Source: Brevinematales bacterium
GTDB lineage: Bacteria > Spirochaetota > Brevinematia > DTOW01
DNA: 64,000 bases
Assembly (NCBI GenBank): GCA_026415355.1
Contig: JAOAHF010000005.1
Coordinates: 59,940 to 123,939 of the forward strand
Direction of reading: 5' to 3'
The translations under genes and the position numbers were made by a program. Below are positions 11,760-20,115 of this stretch, one piece after another. The notes beneath the pieces were generated by a model that saw nothing but the letters and a program-made list of their open reading frames with translations, was not told where the DNA came from and did no database searches. The stretch's first letter is position 1. Every line of letters begins with the position of its first letter.

Positions 11760-12614
11760 ATGAAGGATAAGATTGTTTACTTAACCACCTTCTTAGCAAC
11801 AATCATTGCAATAAGTAGTTGTAATACACAAAAACTTGATATGGAATTAGTATTTGCACCTAAAATACAAGACAATTATGACTTTTCTGAACTCAAAGTA
11901 CCCGGAACAAAATGGTCATTTTTTTGGATAACAAACAGTAATGTATCAACTTGTGTTTTAAAAATTGATAGAAATCAAGGAATAAATGATGATTTAAGTA
12001 ATGTAGTATTTGTATTTTTCCATGGAAACAGAAGCTCACTTGATGTTTCACCTGTAGTGTTTGGAAATGTATTTTATGAACTTGGTCTTAACTTTGTTGC
12101 TGTTGAATACAGGGGATTCGGTATAATAAAAAATTTCACACCAACAGAAGAATCTACATATGAAGACGGAGAAGCAATAATAAATTACCTAATATCACAA
12201 GGAATACCAACAACAAATATAGTAATAATAGGACACTCTCTAGGAGGCGGAATAGCAACCGAAATGGCTAAAAGATATCAACTAAAAGCATTAATACTTA
12301 TAGCAACTTTTACCAGAATTGAAGATGCTGGAGAAATGGTAACCACATATAAAATACCATCTAAATGGTGGATCAATAGTGTATATGATAATATTTCAAA
12401 GATAGATAAAATCAACGACCCACTACTTGTAATACACGGCAAAAATGATAGCACACTAAGTTTTGAATACGGAGTAATGTTATATCAGAAAGCAAATCTC
12501 CCAAAAGATTACCTATGGATAGAAAACTGTAACCATTCATCAAAGGAAATAGTAAATAAAGGTGGAGATAACTTCAAAAGTAAAATATTGTCATTCATTA
12601 GAAGTCTCAACTAA
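11760..12614 (+). CDS. Alpha/beta-hydrolase lipoprotein
   Basis: A 284-aa serine hydrolase with a lipoprotein signal: a hydrophobic stretch ends AISSC, making Cys21 the likely lipidated residue. Fold marks are the oxyanion-side FFHGN, the nucleophile elbow GHSLGG (Ser160), the acid in HGKND and the histidine in NCNHSS, so the catalytic triad looks complete. The pattern (HGN, then GHSLGGG) resembles the BEM46/ABHD13-type group of peptidase-S9-like hydrolases. The substrate is unknown. It is anchored outside the cytoplasmic membrane. There is no ribosome-binding site before the ATG; a weak TTGAAA (11723-11728) and a following AT-rich box suggest a very short leader. Confidence 0.85.
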   Translation: MKDKIVYLTTFLATIIAISSCNTQKLDMELVFAPKIQDNYDFSELKVPGTKWSFFWITNSNVSTCVLKIDRNQGINDDLSNVVFVFFHGNRSSLDVSPVVFGNVFYELGLNFVAVEYRGFGIIKNFTPTEESTYEDGEAIINYLISQGIPTTNIVIIGHSLGGGIATEMAKRYQLKALILIATFTRIEDAGEMVTTYKIPSKWWINSVYDNISKIDKINDPLLVIHGKNDSTLSFEYGVMLYQKANLPKDYLWIENCNHSSKEIVNKGGDNFKSKILSFIRSLN

Positions 12615-12765
12615 AATACCATTAATTATGACTACATAATTTAACTAATGAAATTCTAATCAACAATTACTTTAGAAAAATTTATGCTTGATTAATCTAA
12701 AGATACATCTAATAAAACAATAAGTTGGTATGGAAATAAAAAGTTAAAATTATTATATTTGGAAT

Positions 12766-13866
12766 ATGCTACTAATCTGGACACTAATTTTTCTAGTATC
12801 TCACGTAAGTGTTGAAGGAGATGAAATACTCCAAAAAGTCAAACTCCAGAAAAATTTCTCAATAGATTATTACTATAAGAATTTACCAAAAGTAAGAGCA
12901 ATGAAATATCTAGAAAATGGTATTTTAATAGCAGGTAGTAGAACTGATAAAGTCTACATGATTATTGACACTAACATGGACTACAAAGGAGATATTCACA
13001 GAGTAGTCGCAGAAAATCTCGACTGGCCCGTAGGAGTAGATGTTTACAAAAATGATCTATATATATCCTCTGTTGACAAAATAGTAAAAATAGAAAATAT
13101 ACTTAAGTACACAAATTTTAATCTCACTCCTCCCATAAAAATAGTATATGACAAATATCCTAAAGACAGAGCTCACGGATGGAAGTATATAAGATTTGGA
13201 CCTGATGGCAAGTTATACGTACCAGTAGGAGCACCTTGTAACGTATGCCTTAAGGAAAACCCGATATACTCAACAATTACTAGGATAAATCCCGATGGAA
13301 CAGGATTCGAAATATACGCAAATGGTGTTAGAAATACTGTTGGATTCGACTGGGACCCTCAAACTGGATATATGTGGTTTTCTGAAAATGGCAGAGACTG
13401 GATGGGAGATGATTTACCACCAGACGAAATAAATGTAATAACCAAACCAGAACAACACTATGGTTTCCCATTCATACACGGTAAATCAATCAAAGACCCT
13501 GAATTTTCTGAAAAAACAAATCTTAACATTTTCAAATTTGTAAAACCCGTATGGGAGTTACCAGCACATGTAGCACCTTTAGGCATAAAATTTTATAAAG
13601 GCACAAACCTACCACAATCCTATAGAGAAGGTATATTTATAGCGGAACATGGCTCCTGGAATAGATCAAAAAAAATAGGATATAGATTATCGTTCCTAAA
13701 ACTCAACCAAGAAAGACTACCTACTGAATATATAATAATAGCAGATTTTCTAGAAAACGAAAAATTCTACGGAAGACCTGTAGATATTGAATTTTTAGAA
13801 AACGGATCAATTCTTCTATCAGATGATCATTATGGCAACATATTCAGAATAACCTACAAACAATAG
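12766..13866 (+). CDS. Exported glucose/sorbosone dehydrogenase-family beta-propeller
   Basis: A 366-aa beta-propeller of the GSDH family. Characteristic segments are RFGPDGKLYVPVGAPC with a following CNVC, SENGRDWMGDDLPPDE, and APLGIKFYKG followed by EHGSWNR. Characterised relatives oxidise sugars in the periplasm with pyrroloquinoline quinone. Whether this organism makes or imports PQQ cannot be seen here. The N-terminus is hydrophobic (LLIWTLIFLVSHVSV), as for a signal peptide, but lacks the usual early Lys/Arg, and the ATG has only GGA 3 nt upstream. The start is therefore uncertain; an upstream ATG at 12730 is closed by a stop in frame. Last of three exported proteins in a row. Confidence 0.8.
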   Translation: MLLIWTLIFLVSHVSVEGDEILQKVKLQKNFSIDYYYKNLPKVRAMKYLENGILIAGSRTDKVYMIIDTNMDYKGDIHRVVAENLDWPVGVDVYKNDLYISSVDKIVKIENILKYTNFNLTPPIKIVYDKYPKDRAHGWKYIRFGPDGKLYVPVGAPCNVCLKENPIYSTITRINPDGTGFEIYANGVRNTVGFDWDPQTGYMWFSENGRDWMGDDLPPDEINVITKPEQHYGFPFIHGKSIKDPEFSEKTNLNIFKFVKPVWELPAHVAPLGIKFYKGTNLPQSYREGIFIAEHGSWNRSKKIGYRLSFLKLNQERLPTEYIIIADFLENEKFYGRPVDIEFLENGSILLSDDHYGNIFRITYKQ

Positions 13867-13947
13867 TCTAATGCACACCCAAACTATAATTTATAATCCA
13901 CAAACTCTTACTAACCAAAGATTGTATCTCTTCACTAAACCTCACCA

Positions 13948-14300
13948 TCACAATAATTTAGATTCCTTCTTGAGCTTCCTAATATCAAAAATTTCACTCC
14001 ACTCTTTCTAAGAAACTATATTAATTTCAAGCTTTCTCTTATTTCATCTATCAACTCACCTAAATTCTTCAAATAATGACTTGTATATCTGGGATGTGTA
14101 AGTTCATAACAACATCTACAAAACAACAAGAGTTTATTCTTGTGTTTTTCTTCATTCCACCTTACTTCTACAGCAATTTTTACTTTATTAGTTTTTCTAC
14201 TCCTCCGTATGTTTCTTTTACTCTCTTCCAGGAAGAGTATTATCTTTAACCTTAAGAGACATTACGTTGATATACTTTTACAAACTAATTTCTTTTCTCG
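13948..14300 (-). pseudogene. Decayed small gene, possibly HNH-like
   Basis: Translating the minus strand by hand gives protein-like fragments in different frames that follow one another in order. Short pieces open the series (MSLKVKDNTLPGRE from 14262). A long piece, open from 14261 to a stop at 14016-14018, contains KVKIAVEVRWNEEKHKNK, then LLLFCRCCYELTHPRYTSHY and LGELIDEIRESLKLI. A final KEWSEIFDIRKLKKESKLL ends at 13948. The long piece has no ATG, GTG or TTG start upstream in frame. The C-R-C-C-Y-E-L-T-H segment after a Leu run resembles the C-terminal half of small HNH endonucleases (LCxxCHxxxH), but one of the usual histidines is Tyr. Alternatives are a chance open frame or a frameshifted unknown gene. 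Confidence 0.4.
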
Positions 14301-14343
14301 ACTAATATTTCGAAACATATCTTTGAACACACTACTTAATAGT

Positions 14344-14373
14344 TTGTAATAAGATAAGCATCTCAAATATAAT
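14344..14373 (+). promoter_or_regulatory. Promoter for pyrH
   Basis: TTGTAA (14344-14349) and a perfect TATAAT (14368-14373) are 18 bp apart. The predicted start is about 5-6 nt before the ATG at 14386, which would give a very short leader. Confidence 0.5.
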
Positions 14374-14385
14374 TCTAGAAGTTTT

Positions 14386-15096
14386 ATGCTTAAGTTTAAG
14401 AGGATTATACTTAAGATAAGTGGGGAAGTTTTAGGCGGAGATAAAGGATTCGGTATAGACATGGATGTTGTTTCATTTATTACAAACGAGGTTGTGAAAG
14501 CTTATGAACTCGGAACCGAAATTGGAATAGTAGTTGGAGGAGGAAATTTCATAAGAGGGAGTAAAATCGCACCAAAAGGTATAGAGAGAGTAAATAGTGA
14601 CAGACTGGGTATGATTTCAACGATACTTAACTCAATAACTCTTTCTGATAGTTTCACTTCAAAAGGAGTAAATTCTGTTGTATTATCTGCCATACCTATA
14701 GAAAGTATAGCAGAAAAATACTCTGTCGAAAAAGCACTAGAGTATCTATCAAAAAAATATATTACCCTACTAGCAGGTGGAACCGGAAATCCATTTTTCT
14801 CTACGGATACTTCAGCAGTTTTAAGAGCTGCAGAATTACAAGCAGACGTTGTACTAAAAGCAACAAAAGTTGACGGTATATATGACAAAGACCCAATGAA
14901 ATACAAAGATGCAAAGAGGTTTGAAGAAATAACAGGTAATGAAGTACTTGCTATGAATCTTAAAGTAATGGATTTAACAGCATTTAGCTTAAGCTGTGAA
15001 AGTCAAATACCTATTGTAGTTTTTAATTTGATGGAGAAAGATGGCATAAAAAGAATTGTATTAGGTGAAAAAGTAGGCACTTTTGTTAAAGTTTAG
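14386..15096 (+). CDS. pyrH: UMP kinase
   Basis: A 236-aa amino-acid-kinase-fold UMP kinase, making UDP from UMP with ATP in the cytoplasm. Seen motifs are LKISGEVLGG at the N-terminus, VVGGGNFIRG, DRLGMISTILNS (UMP site), GGTGNPFFSTDTSA and KATKVDGIYDKDP near the ATP site. The length is standard. Often pyrH lies between tsf and frr, but here a glycosyltransferase follows after 3 nt and neither tsf nor frr is present. A strong promoter lies just upstream and there is no good ribosome-binding site. The coding strand of this gene is richer in G than C, unlike most plus-strand neighbours. The identification is secure. Confidence 0.96.
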   Translation: MLKFKRIILKISGEVLGGDKGFGIDMDVVSFITNEVVKAYELGTEIGIVVGGGNFIRGSKIAPKGIERVNSDRLGMISTILNSITLSDSFTSKGVNSVVLSAIPIESIAEKYSVEKALEYLSKKYITLLAGGTGNPFFSTDTSAVLRAAELQADVVLKATKVDGIYDKDPMKYKDAKRFEEITGNEVLAMNLKVMDLTAFSLSCESQIPIVVFNLMEKDGIKRIVLGEKVGTFVKV

Positions 15097-15099
15097 AAA

Positions 15100-16230
15100 A
15101 TGAAGTACTGTCTAGTAGCAGATTGGTTAGTAACCTTTGCAGGGTCTGAAAAAGTAGTAAAAATATTAAATGAACTTTACTTACCTGATGTTTTCACTCT
15201 AATATACAATGAAAGCACACTAAAACAACTGGGAATACCTTTCGAAAAAGTAAAACAATCATTTATATCCAAACTCCCATTTTCAGGGAAAAAATACAGA
15301 AACTATCTAGCATTTTTTCCGTTAGCAATAGAACAGTTTGATTTATCTGAGTACAATGTTATAATATCATCATCACACGCAGTTGCTAAAGGTGTGATAA
15401 CAAGACATTACCAGTTACACATATGTTATTGCCATACTCCAATTAGATATGCTTGGGATTTATACCACCAATATCTGAAAGAAGCAAATTTAGAAAAGGG
15501 TATAAAGGGATTTATCGCAAAACTTATACTACACTACATAAGGATATGGGACTTATCAACAGCAAATAGAGTCGATTACTTCATAGCAAACTCAAATTAC
15601 ACAGCAAGAAGAATAAGAAAGATATACGGCAAAAATGCTACTGTTATATATCCACCTGTCGATACAGAAAACTTTTCCTTAAGAGAAGATAAAGAAGACT
15701 TTTACTTAGTAGCATCAAGAATGGTACCATATAAAATGATACCTATGGTAGTAGAAACGTTTTTAAGCTTACCAGATAGAAAACTAGTCGTTATTGGCGA
15801 TGGCCCTGACTTGGATAAAGTGAAAAGTATATCAAAAGGCAGAAAAAACATCGAAATACTTGGATATCAACCAATAAGTGTTCTAAAAGACTATATGCAA
15901 AGAGCAAAAGCCTTTATATTTCCAGCAGAAGAAGATTTTGGAATAATGCCAGTAGAAGCAATGGCTTGCGGAACACCTGTAATAGCATTTGGGAAAGGGG
16001 GATCTACAGAAACAGTAATAGACCAAAAAACAGGATTATTCTTCTACGAGCAAACACCTCAGTCACTACAAAAAGCAATAATAGAATTTGAAAAGATACA
16101 AGGTAAAATTGATCCTAAAGAAGTAAGAAAAAATGCAGAACGATTCTCTGAAAGTCGCTTCAGACAAGAAATAAAATCATTCATTGATAACAAGGTGGAA
16201 GAATTCTTTGTAAAACAAACTCAAAGTTAA
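15100..16230 (+). CDS. Family 4 glycosyltransferase
   Basis: A 376-aa retaining GT-B glycosyltransferase. The C-terminal nucleotide-sugar domain shows VIGDGPDLDKV, then the E-x7-E motif in PAEEDFGIMPVEAMACGTP and FGKGGSTETV. The N-terminus begins MKYCLVADWLVTFAGSEKV, as in mannosyltransferase-like GT4 enzymes that act on lipid-linked or LPS sugars. The conserved CYCHTPIRYAWD stretch is typical of this subgroup. It starts 3 nt after pyrH and is surely in the same operon, an unusual pairing. lpxC lies on the opposite strand just beyond its end, so a role in LPS or another envelope glycan is plausible. Donor and acceptor are unknown. Confidence 0.87.
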   Translation: MKYCLVADWLVTFAGSEKVVKILNELYLPDVFTLIYNESTLKQLGIPFEKVKQSFISKLPFSGKKYRNYLAFFPLAIEQFDLSEYNVIISSSHAVAKGVITRHYQLHICYCHTPIRYAWDLYHQYLKEANLEKGIKGFIAKLILHYIRIWDLSTANRVDYFIANSNYTARRIRKIYGKNATVIYPPVDTENFSLREDKEDFYLVASRMVPYKMIPMVVETFLSLPDRKLVVIGDGPDLDKVKSISKGRKNIEILGYQPISVLKDYMQRAKAFIFPAEEDFGIMPVEAMACGTPVIAFGKGGSTETVIDQKTGLFFYEQTPQSLQKAIIEFEKIQGKIDPKEVRKNAERFSESRFRQEIKSFIDNKVEEFFVKQTQS

Positions 16231-16281
16231 TGACAAAATGAAAACTTTAGGTAGGAACAAAAACAAAGTAGAATCACCAAT

Positions 16282-17106
16282 TCAGGACATGTAATGATTG
16301 TAAATAAGTTTCACAAGTTCGCAATCTATCAAGTGTCCACTCTTTTTTGCTATAAATCTACCAATCACTCTAGGATAGAGTATAGCCAAAGCTCCCAGAA
16401 GATCTAACACTTTATGTCTTACATTCTCATTAGGATATCTATCTCCATTCAAAGACATTTTTTCAACTTTACTGTATATATGAACATTTTCCATACTAGC
16501 ACCCAGAGCCAAACCTATTTTCTTAAACCTCTCAGCATCCTCAATAAAACCAAAAGTCCTAGCGCTACTTATTTCTTTAACAAAACTATCTTCAGAAAAT
16601 TCAAAAGTTATGTACTCTTTACCTATAACATCAAAATCTATCTCATAATCAATAATTATCTTGTCACTAGGCTTTACTATAAGATACTGGTTTTCATTTT
16701 TATAAAAAGAAAATTCCCTATCTATATAGAGATAACTTCTTTTGTTGTTTTGTTTAACAATACCAGATTCTTTTATTCTCTCTACAAAAACTCTTGCACT
16801 ACCGTCAAGTATGGGAATCTCTTCGCCATACAAAACTTTTATAAGGACATTGTCAATACCTAAACCAAACAGCGCTGAAAATAGATGTTCAACAGTCATT
16901 ATCTTATGACCATTAAAACATAAAGATATATTGTGATTCGTATCACAAATACTTTGCGGATCTACAACAAACCTTTTACCCTCAAACTCAAAAACTATAC
17001 CACTATCCTCTTCTAGAGGGCATATCTGTATAGCGGATTCCCTACCTGTATGCAATCCAACACCTTCTAAGAATATACATTTTGAGACAGTTTTTTGATA
17101 TTCCAT
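16282..17106 (-). CDS. lpxC: UDP-3-O-acyl-N-acetylglucosamine deacetylase
   Basis: LpxC, 274 aa, a zinc amidase that catalyses the committed step of lipid A synthesis in the cytoplasm. Zinc ligands fit His74 (VEHLFSAL), His231 and Asp235 (HKVLDLLGAL); the catalytic His258 is in KSGHLID. GEEIPILDGSA is the substrate-site motif. It is slightly shorter than the E. coli enzyme (305 aa) and not fused to FabZ. The other lipid A gene here, lpxD, is 3.5 kb away. It shares a 26-bp divergent gap with the YkuK-like gene. Its TATAAT (17115-17120 on the minus strand) ends 8 nt before the ATG and no ribosome-binding site is visible, so the message may be leaderless. Confidence 0.95.
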   Translation of the reverse strand: MEYQKTVSKCIFLEGVGLHTGRESAIQICPLEEDSGIVFEFEGKRFVVDPQSICDTNHNISLCFNGHKIMTVEHLFSALFGLGIDNVLIKVLYGEEIPILDGSARVFVERIKESGIVKQNNKRSYLYIDREFSFYKNENQYLIVKPSDKIIIDYEIDFDVIGKEYITFEFSEDSFVKEISSARTFGFIEDAERFKKIGLALGASMENVHIYSKVEKMSLNGDRYPNENVRHKVLDLLGALAILYPRVIGRFIAKKSGHLIDCELVKLIYNHYMS

Positions 17107-17114
17107 AGTTCAAT

Positions 17115-17127
17115 ATTATAGTATAAT
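17115..17127. promoter_or_regulatory. Back-to-back symmetrical -10 elements
   Basis: The sequence ATTATAGTATAAT is a perfect palindrome around one base. It gives TATAAT on the minus strand (for lpxC) and on the plus strand (for the YkuK-like gene). The whole divergent gap is only 26 bp, so the two transcription starts would fall at or next to the start codons. Confidence 0.5.
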
Positions 17128-17132
17128 TAAAG

Positions 17133-17708
17133 TTGATTCATAATTCCAATCCAAAACAAAAGCTTCAGATAAAGTCCAATAAAGTAAAAAGTTTGAAAAG
17201 TTATTGTAAAAAACAAACGAAATTTGTTGAAAACAATCAGAGTTTTATTAATAATTTCCCAAAAATGTTTCGCAAATTCGACTTAGAAGAGATATCAAAG
17301 ATGATAAAAAACACCTCATCTAAAACAGGCATCTATATAGGATGTGACTCTTCTCAAAGAAGAGATTATTGTATCTTCGCAACAGTTTTGATAATACACC
17401 ATGATAAGTCGCGGGGAGCAAATGTATTTGTAAGAGTTGAAAAAACCCCTAGAATAAATTCCGTAAAACAAAGAATAATGATGGAAGTCCAAAAGGCAGT
17501 TGAAACGGCAATAGTTATATATCCGCTTATACCCGAAGATCGGCAAATAGAAATACATATGGATATAAATACATCCTCATCCTATATTTCAAGTACACTA
17601 ATAAAAGAAGCATTTGGATATGTATCAGCTCAAGGTTTCATACCTGTATTCAAACCACATTCATTCGCAGCATACAGTGTAGCAGATTATGTCTGTAAAA
17701 GATATTAG
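17133..17708 (+). CDS. YkuK-like RNase H-fold protein
   Basis: Up to 191 aa. It matches the family typified by B. subtilis YkuK (RNase H-like, formerly DUF458). The first strand holds an acidic site in GIYIGCDSSQ, followed by CIFATVLIIHH; a later Asp is in EIHMDINTS and another in VADYVCKRY. These could form an RNase H-type metal site, but the biochemical function of the family is not known to me. The start is doubtful. A TTG at 17133 has no ribosome-binding site and gives about 44 basic, Lys-rich residues not typical of the family, whereas ATG at 17265 (MFRKFDLEE) would give the usual core. Its stop overlaps by 4 nt the stop of the convergent outer-membrane-protein gene. Confidence 0.7.
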   Translation: MIHNSNPKQKLQIKSNKVKSLKSYCKKQTKFVENNQSFINNFPKMFRKFDLEEISKMIKNTSSKTGIYIGCDSSQRRDYCIFATVLIIHHDKSRGANVFVRVEKTPRINSVKQRIMMEVQKAVETAIVIYPLIPEDRQIEIHMDINTSSSYISSTLIKEAFGYVSAQGFIPVFKPHSFAAYSVADYVCKRY

Positions 17709-18901
17709 ATCTTTATCTCAATCGAAGTAGATATAACCTGAGAAGGTTTATGCCCTGGTAAAACCCCCTTCTCATATTGGTAAAAAGACAAATCAACATT
17801 AATATAGTTTATATCTATACCTAAACCAAAAGTAGGATACCCTTGATTTATTCCACCTCTAGCTTTGAATATCTTAAGTATCGTTAATTCTATGCCCAAC
17901 TTAACCTTCTTAAACCAAAACTCACTAAAATTAAATAAGTCTGACAAATTCAGCTCAACCATAAAATCAGAGAAAATAAAGGTAGGTATGTAAGGTATTT
18001 TTTCAACATGGAACATAGCACCTAATGATAGCGATGGATATATGTAACTCACATAATTTAATCCTACAAATGTCTCTTTACCATCCTTAAGTTCTATTCT
18101 ATTCCAATAGAATGTCCTACCAAAAAAGTTGTTTAAAACGAGTGAGTATTTAAAAAATCCTCCATCATCAAATATAATCCCAATATCGCCCCAAACTGAA
18201 TCACCAGAATCATATTGATATATACCATTTCTTAAATTATTGTAATAGTTAAGTACCTCTAAAACACTACCACCATAAAACAAAGGAGATTTATATCTTT
18301 TCGAATAGGAGACAGAAATACCAATATGTAGAGTATAGAACTTAAGTATATCAAAATAAGTTCCAAAACCAAATGTTATACCTATCTCGGCAAAAGACTT
18401 TAGCTCCAAGTAAGGTAACAAAGGCCCTTGTCTTATATCTGCAGCAGAATAAAAGTCATTATACAAAAGTATCCCAATACCATTTCCAACATAACCTACA
18501 CACAAAGGACCAAACAAAACAGCTTCTGGTTCAGTATTTAGCAAAACCCCATAAGGATCAACCAATAACTGATTGGTTAATTCAGCCCAATCAAAACCTA
18601 TCCACTCATATGGACTCAAATTATACGATGCCAAATTCAAAGCATTATAAAGGTACCCCAACCTGGCACCAGTGTATAGAGAAAGTTTTGTAATAAAAAA
18701 ATTAGCCTTCTTAGTATATGATAACGTAGCAGGATTTTCTAAAAATAAAAGTACATCATAAGGGTAAAGCAGATTAGCATTACCAAAAGATAACTGTCTA
18801 GGTGTAGTAAAAAACGAGTCAATATCATATCTAATATCTTGAGTATAAACAGTACCCACAATTACAAAAACTATTATTACAAACAAAACTACCTTTCTCA
18901 T
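17705..18901 (-). CDS. Predicted outer-membrane beta-barrel protein
   Basis: A 398-aa exported protein with a clear signal peptide (RKVVLFVIIVFVIVGTVYTQ). The mature part is rich in Gly, Tyr, Phe and Asn with alternating polar and apolar residues. It opens with a FTTPRQLSFGNAN segment and ends in a strand (STSIEIKI), all typical of outer-membrane barrels. It resembles the UPF0164/PorV-like proteins of spirochaetes, though I make this link from memory of composition and layout only. It lies 4 nt downstream of a TPR lipoprotein gene, so the two are very likely one operon and may act together. Ligand or export role is unknown. Confidence 0.55.
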   Translation of the reverse strand: MRKVVLFVIIVFVIVGTVYTQDIRYDIDSFFTTPRQLSFGNANLLYPYDVLLFLENPATLSYTKKANFFITKLSLYTGARLGYLYNALNLASYNLSPYEWIGFDWAELTNQLLVDPYGVLLNTEPEAVLFGPLCVGYVGNGIGILLYNDFYSAADIRQGPLLPYLELKSFAEIGITFGFGTYFDILKFYTLHIGISVSYSKRYKSPLFYGGSVLEVLNYYNNLRNGIYQYDSGDSVWGDIGIIFDDGGFFKYSLVLNNFFGRTFYWNRIELKDGKETFVGLNYVSYIYPSLSLGAMFHVEKIPYIPTFIFSDFMVELNLSDLFNFSEFWFKKVKLGIELTILKIFKARGGINQGYPTFGLGIDINYINVDLSFYQYEKGVLPGHKPSQVISTSIEIKI

Positions 18902-18905
18902 AAAC

Positions 18906-19964
18906 TTATCCGTTTGTTAGAATTTTAATATCTAGATAATTTATAAGAATATTCCAAGCATTACTAATATCAGTATTAAGTATATTAGTTATATCCCTTC
19001 CGTCAAAAGTTGAGTAATTCGATATTACACGCATAGCATTAGTCAACCTATGGAGATTAGTAGCATATTCTAGTGGTATTCCATTATTCGTAATCAAAAA
19101 TACTATCCTATTATACATTGAATTGTAAAAATCATAATATCTCAGAAAATTGGTGTAAATATTGCTAACCTGTACATCAATTGAAATAAAAACATCCAAA
19201 ATTTTCATCTCAATAGAGTCTGGAGCTGACTTGAACTTGTTAGTTATAAAAACTAACGAATCGATACTCTTTTTCCCTTCATCAAAAAACGTAAGCATAG
19301 CATTATTTACTTCATCTCCATGAAAAACAAAATCGTTAGGTAATACAAAATTAGGATCTGAAGAATTAGTCATATGCTTAATAAACGTATAGACCCTATC
19401 ATTACCAGAAACAACATTGTCAGAATTAGAATCAAGAGCAACGAAAAAAGAATATAATTTATTAAATACACTAAACGTTAAATGCAAGTTATCATCACTT
19501 TTAAGAAGCAAATTATCAGAATTACCCGATATAACAGCATACAAATTTCTACTTACAATTCTAGAAGACGAGTAATACTTAGTATTAGTTATGTAATAAT
19601 CAATAAAACGATCATAATTTGAAATCGATGAAAAAACATGAGAAACTTCTTCGTAAAATCCAATTACATTGGATCTGGAGAAAAGAAGAAAAATTTCACA
19701 ACTAGCAGTCCCAACAAGAGCTCTAGCACTTTTAGCATTTATCTGAAGTGCTCTTTCATAATACTTTTTGGCAGTTGCATAATTTCCTAACTCCGAATAA
19801 TAATCTCCCATATCGTTTAGAAAGTTAACATCACTGATTTTAGAAATATCCTCTTCTGATGGATCAACAAAAAGAGGAGAAAAAATATTATAACAACTAT
19901 AAAGCCAAAAAACAGAAGAAAACATTAGAAAGACTGAAAACTTACTTTTCATATTCTCACTCAT
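18906..19964 (-). CDS. TPR-containing lipoprotein
   Basis: 352 aa. The N-terminus is basic, then hydrophobic, ending FWLYSC, a plausible lipobox (Cys about 24). Residues about 45-95 hold a TPR-like pair (FLNDMGDYYSELGNYATAKK then YYERALQINAKSARALVG). The rest is mainly helical with no domain I recognise. It is first in a two-gene unit with the barrel protein, an arrangement reminiscent of lipoprotein partners of outer-membrane proteins. An AT-rich dyad, CTAAATA-N10-TATTTAG (19985-20008), lies just upstream. A structural or assembly role in the envelope is inferred. Confidence 0.65.
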   Translation of the reverse strand: MSENMKSKFSVFLMFSSVFWLYSCYNIFSPLFVDPSEEDISKISDVNFLNDMGDYYSELGNYATAKKYYERALQINAKSARALVGTASCEIFLLFSRSNVIGFYEEVSHVFSSISNYDRFIDYYITNTKYYSSSRIVSRNLYAVISGNSDNLLLKSDDNLHLTFSVFNKLYSFFVALDSNSDNVVSGNDRVYTFIKHMTNSSDPNFVLPNDFVFHGDEVNNAMLTFFDEGKKSIDSLVFITNKFKSAPDSIEMKILDVFISIDVQVSNIYTNFLRYYDFYNSMYNRIVFLITNNGIPLEYATNLHRLTNAMRVISNYSTFDGRDITNILNTDISNAWNILINYLDIKILTNG

Positions 19965-19984
19965 ATAAATATTATGATTTTAGG

Positions 19985-20008
19985 CTAAATACTTTTCAAA
20001 ATATTTAG
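19985..20008. repeat. Inverted repeat upstream of the TPR lipoprotein gene
   Basis: CTAAATA (19985-19991) and TATTTAG (20002-20008) form a 7-bp dyad with a 10-bp centre, about 20-45 bp upstream of the minus-strand start. It could be an operator. In such AT-rich DNA, chance is also likely. Confidence 0.25.
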
Positions 20009-20048
20009 TTAATAAACCTTCTTATACAAATTCGCACAACACTGGAGT

Positions 20049-20079
20049 TTGATATCTATGTTATTTATTCTTTTATACT
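20049..20079 (+). promoter_or_regulatory. Candidate promoter for ompH-lpxD-rnc
   Basis: TTGATA (20049-20054) and TATACT (20074-20079) are separated by 19 bp. A strong GGAGGT (20101-20106) follows before the ATG at 20116. Confidence 0.4.
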
Positions 20080-20115
20080 AATCAAATACAACAACAGAAT
20101 GGAGGTATAGCATAT

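Larger units (their letters stand above)
13867..14385. other. 519-bp gap without an intact gene
   Basis: This is the only stretch over 300 bp without an intact gene. On the minus strand it holds fragments of one probable decayed gene (13948-14300). Its right end carries the pyrH promoter. No tRNA-like or other structured RNA is evident. The next longest gap, 43220-43512 (293 bp), holds only the surE promoter. Confidence 0.6.

Noticed and set aside
14140..14349. 69-codon plus-strand frame before pyrH
   Set aside because: Low-complexity Leu/Phe/Ser translation with no ribosome-binding site; the protein-like signal here is on the other strand.
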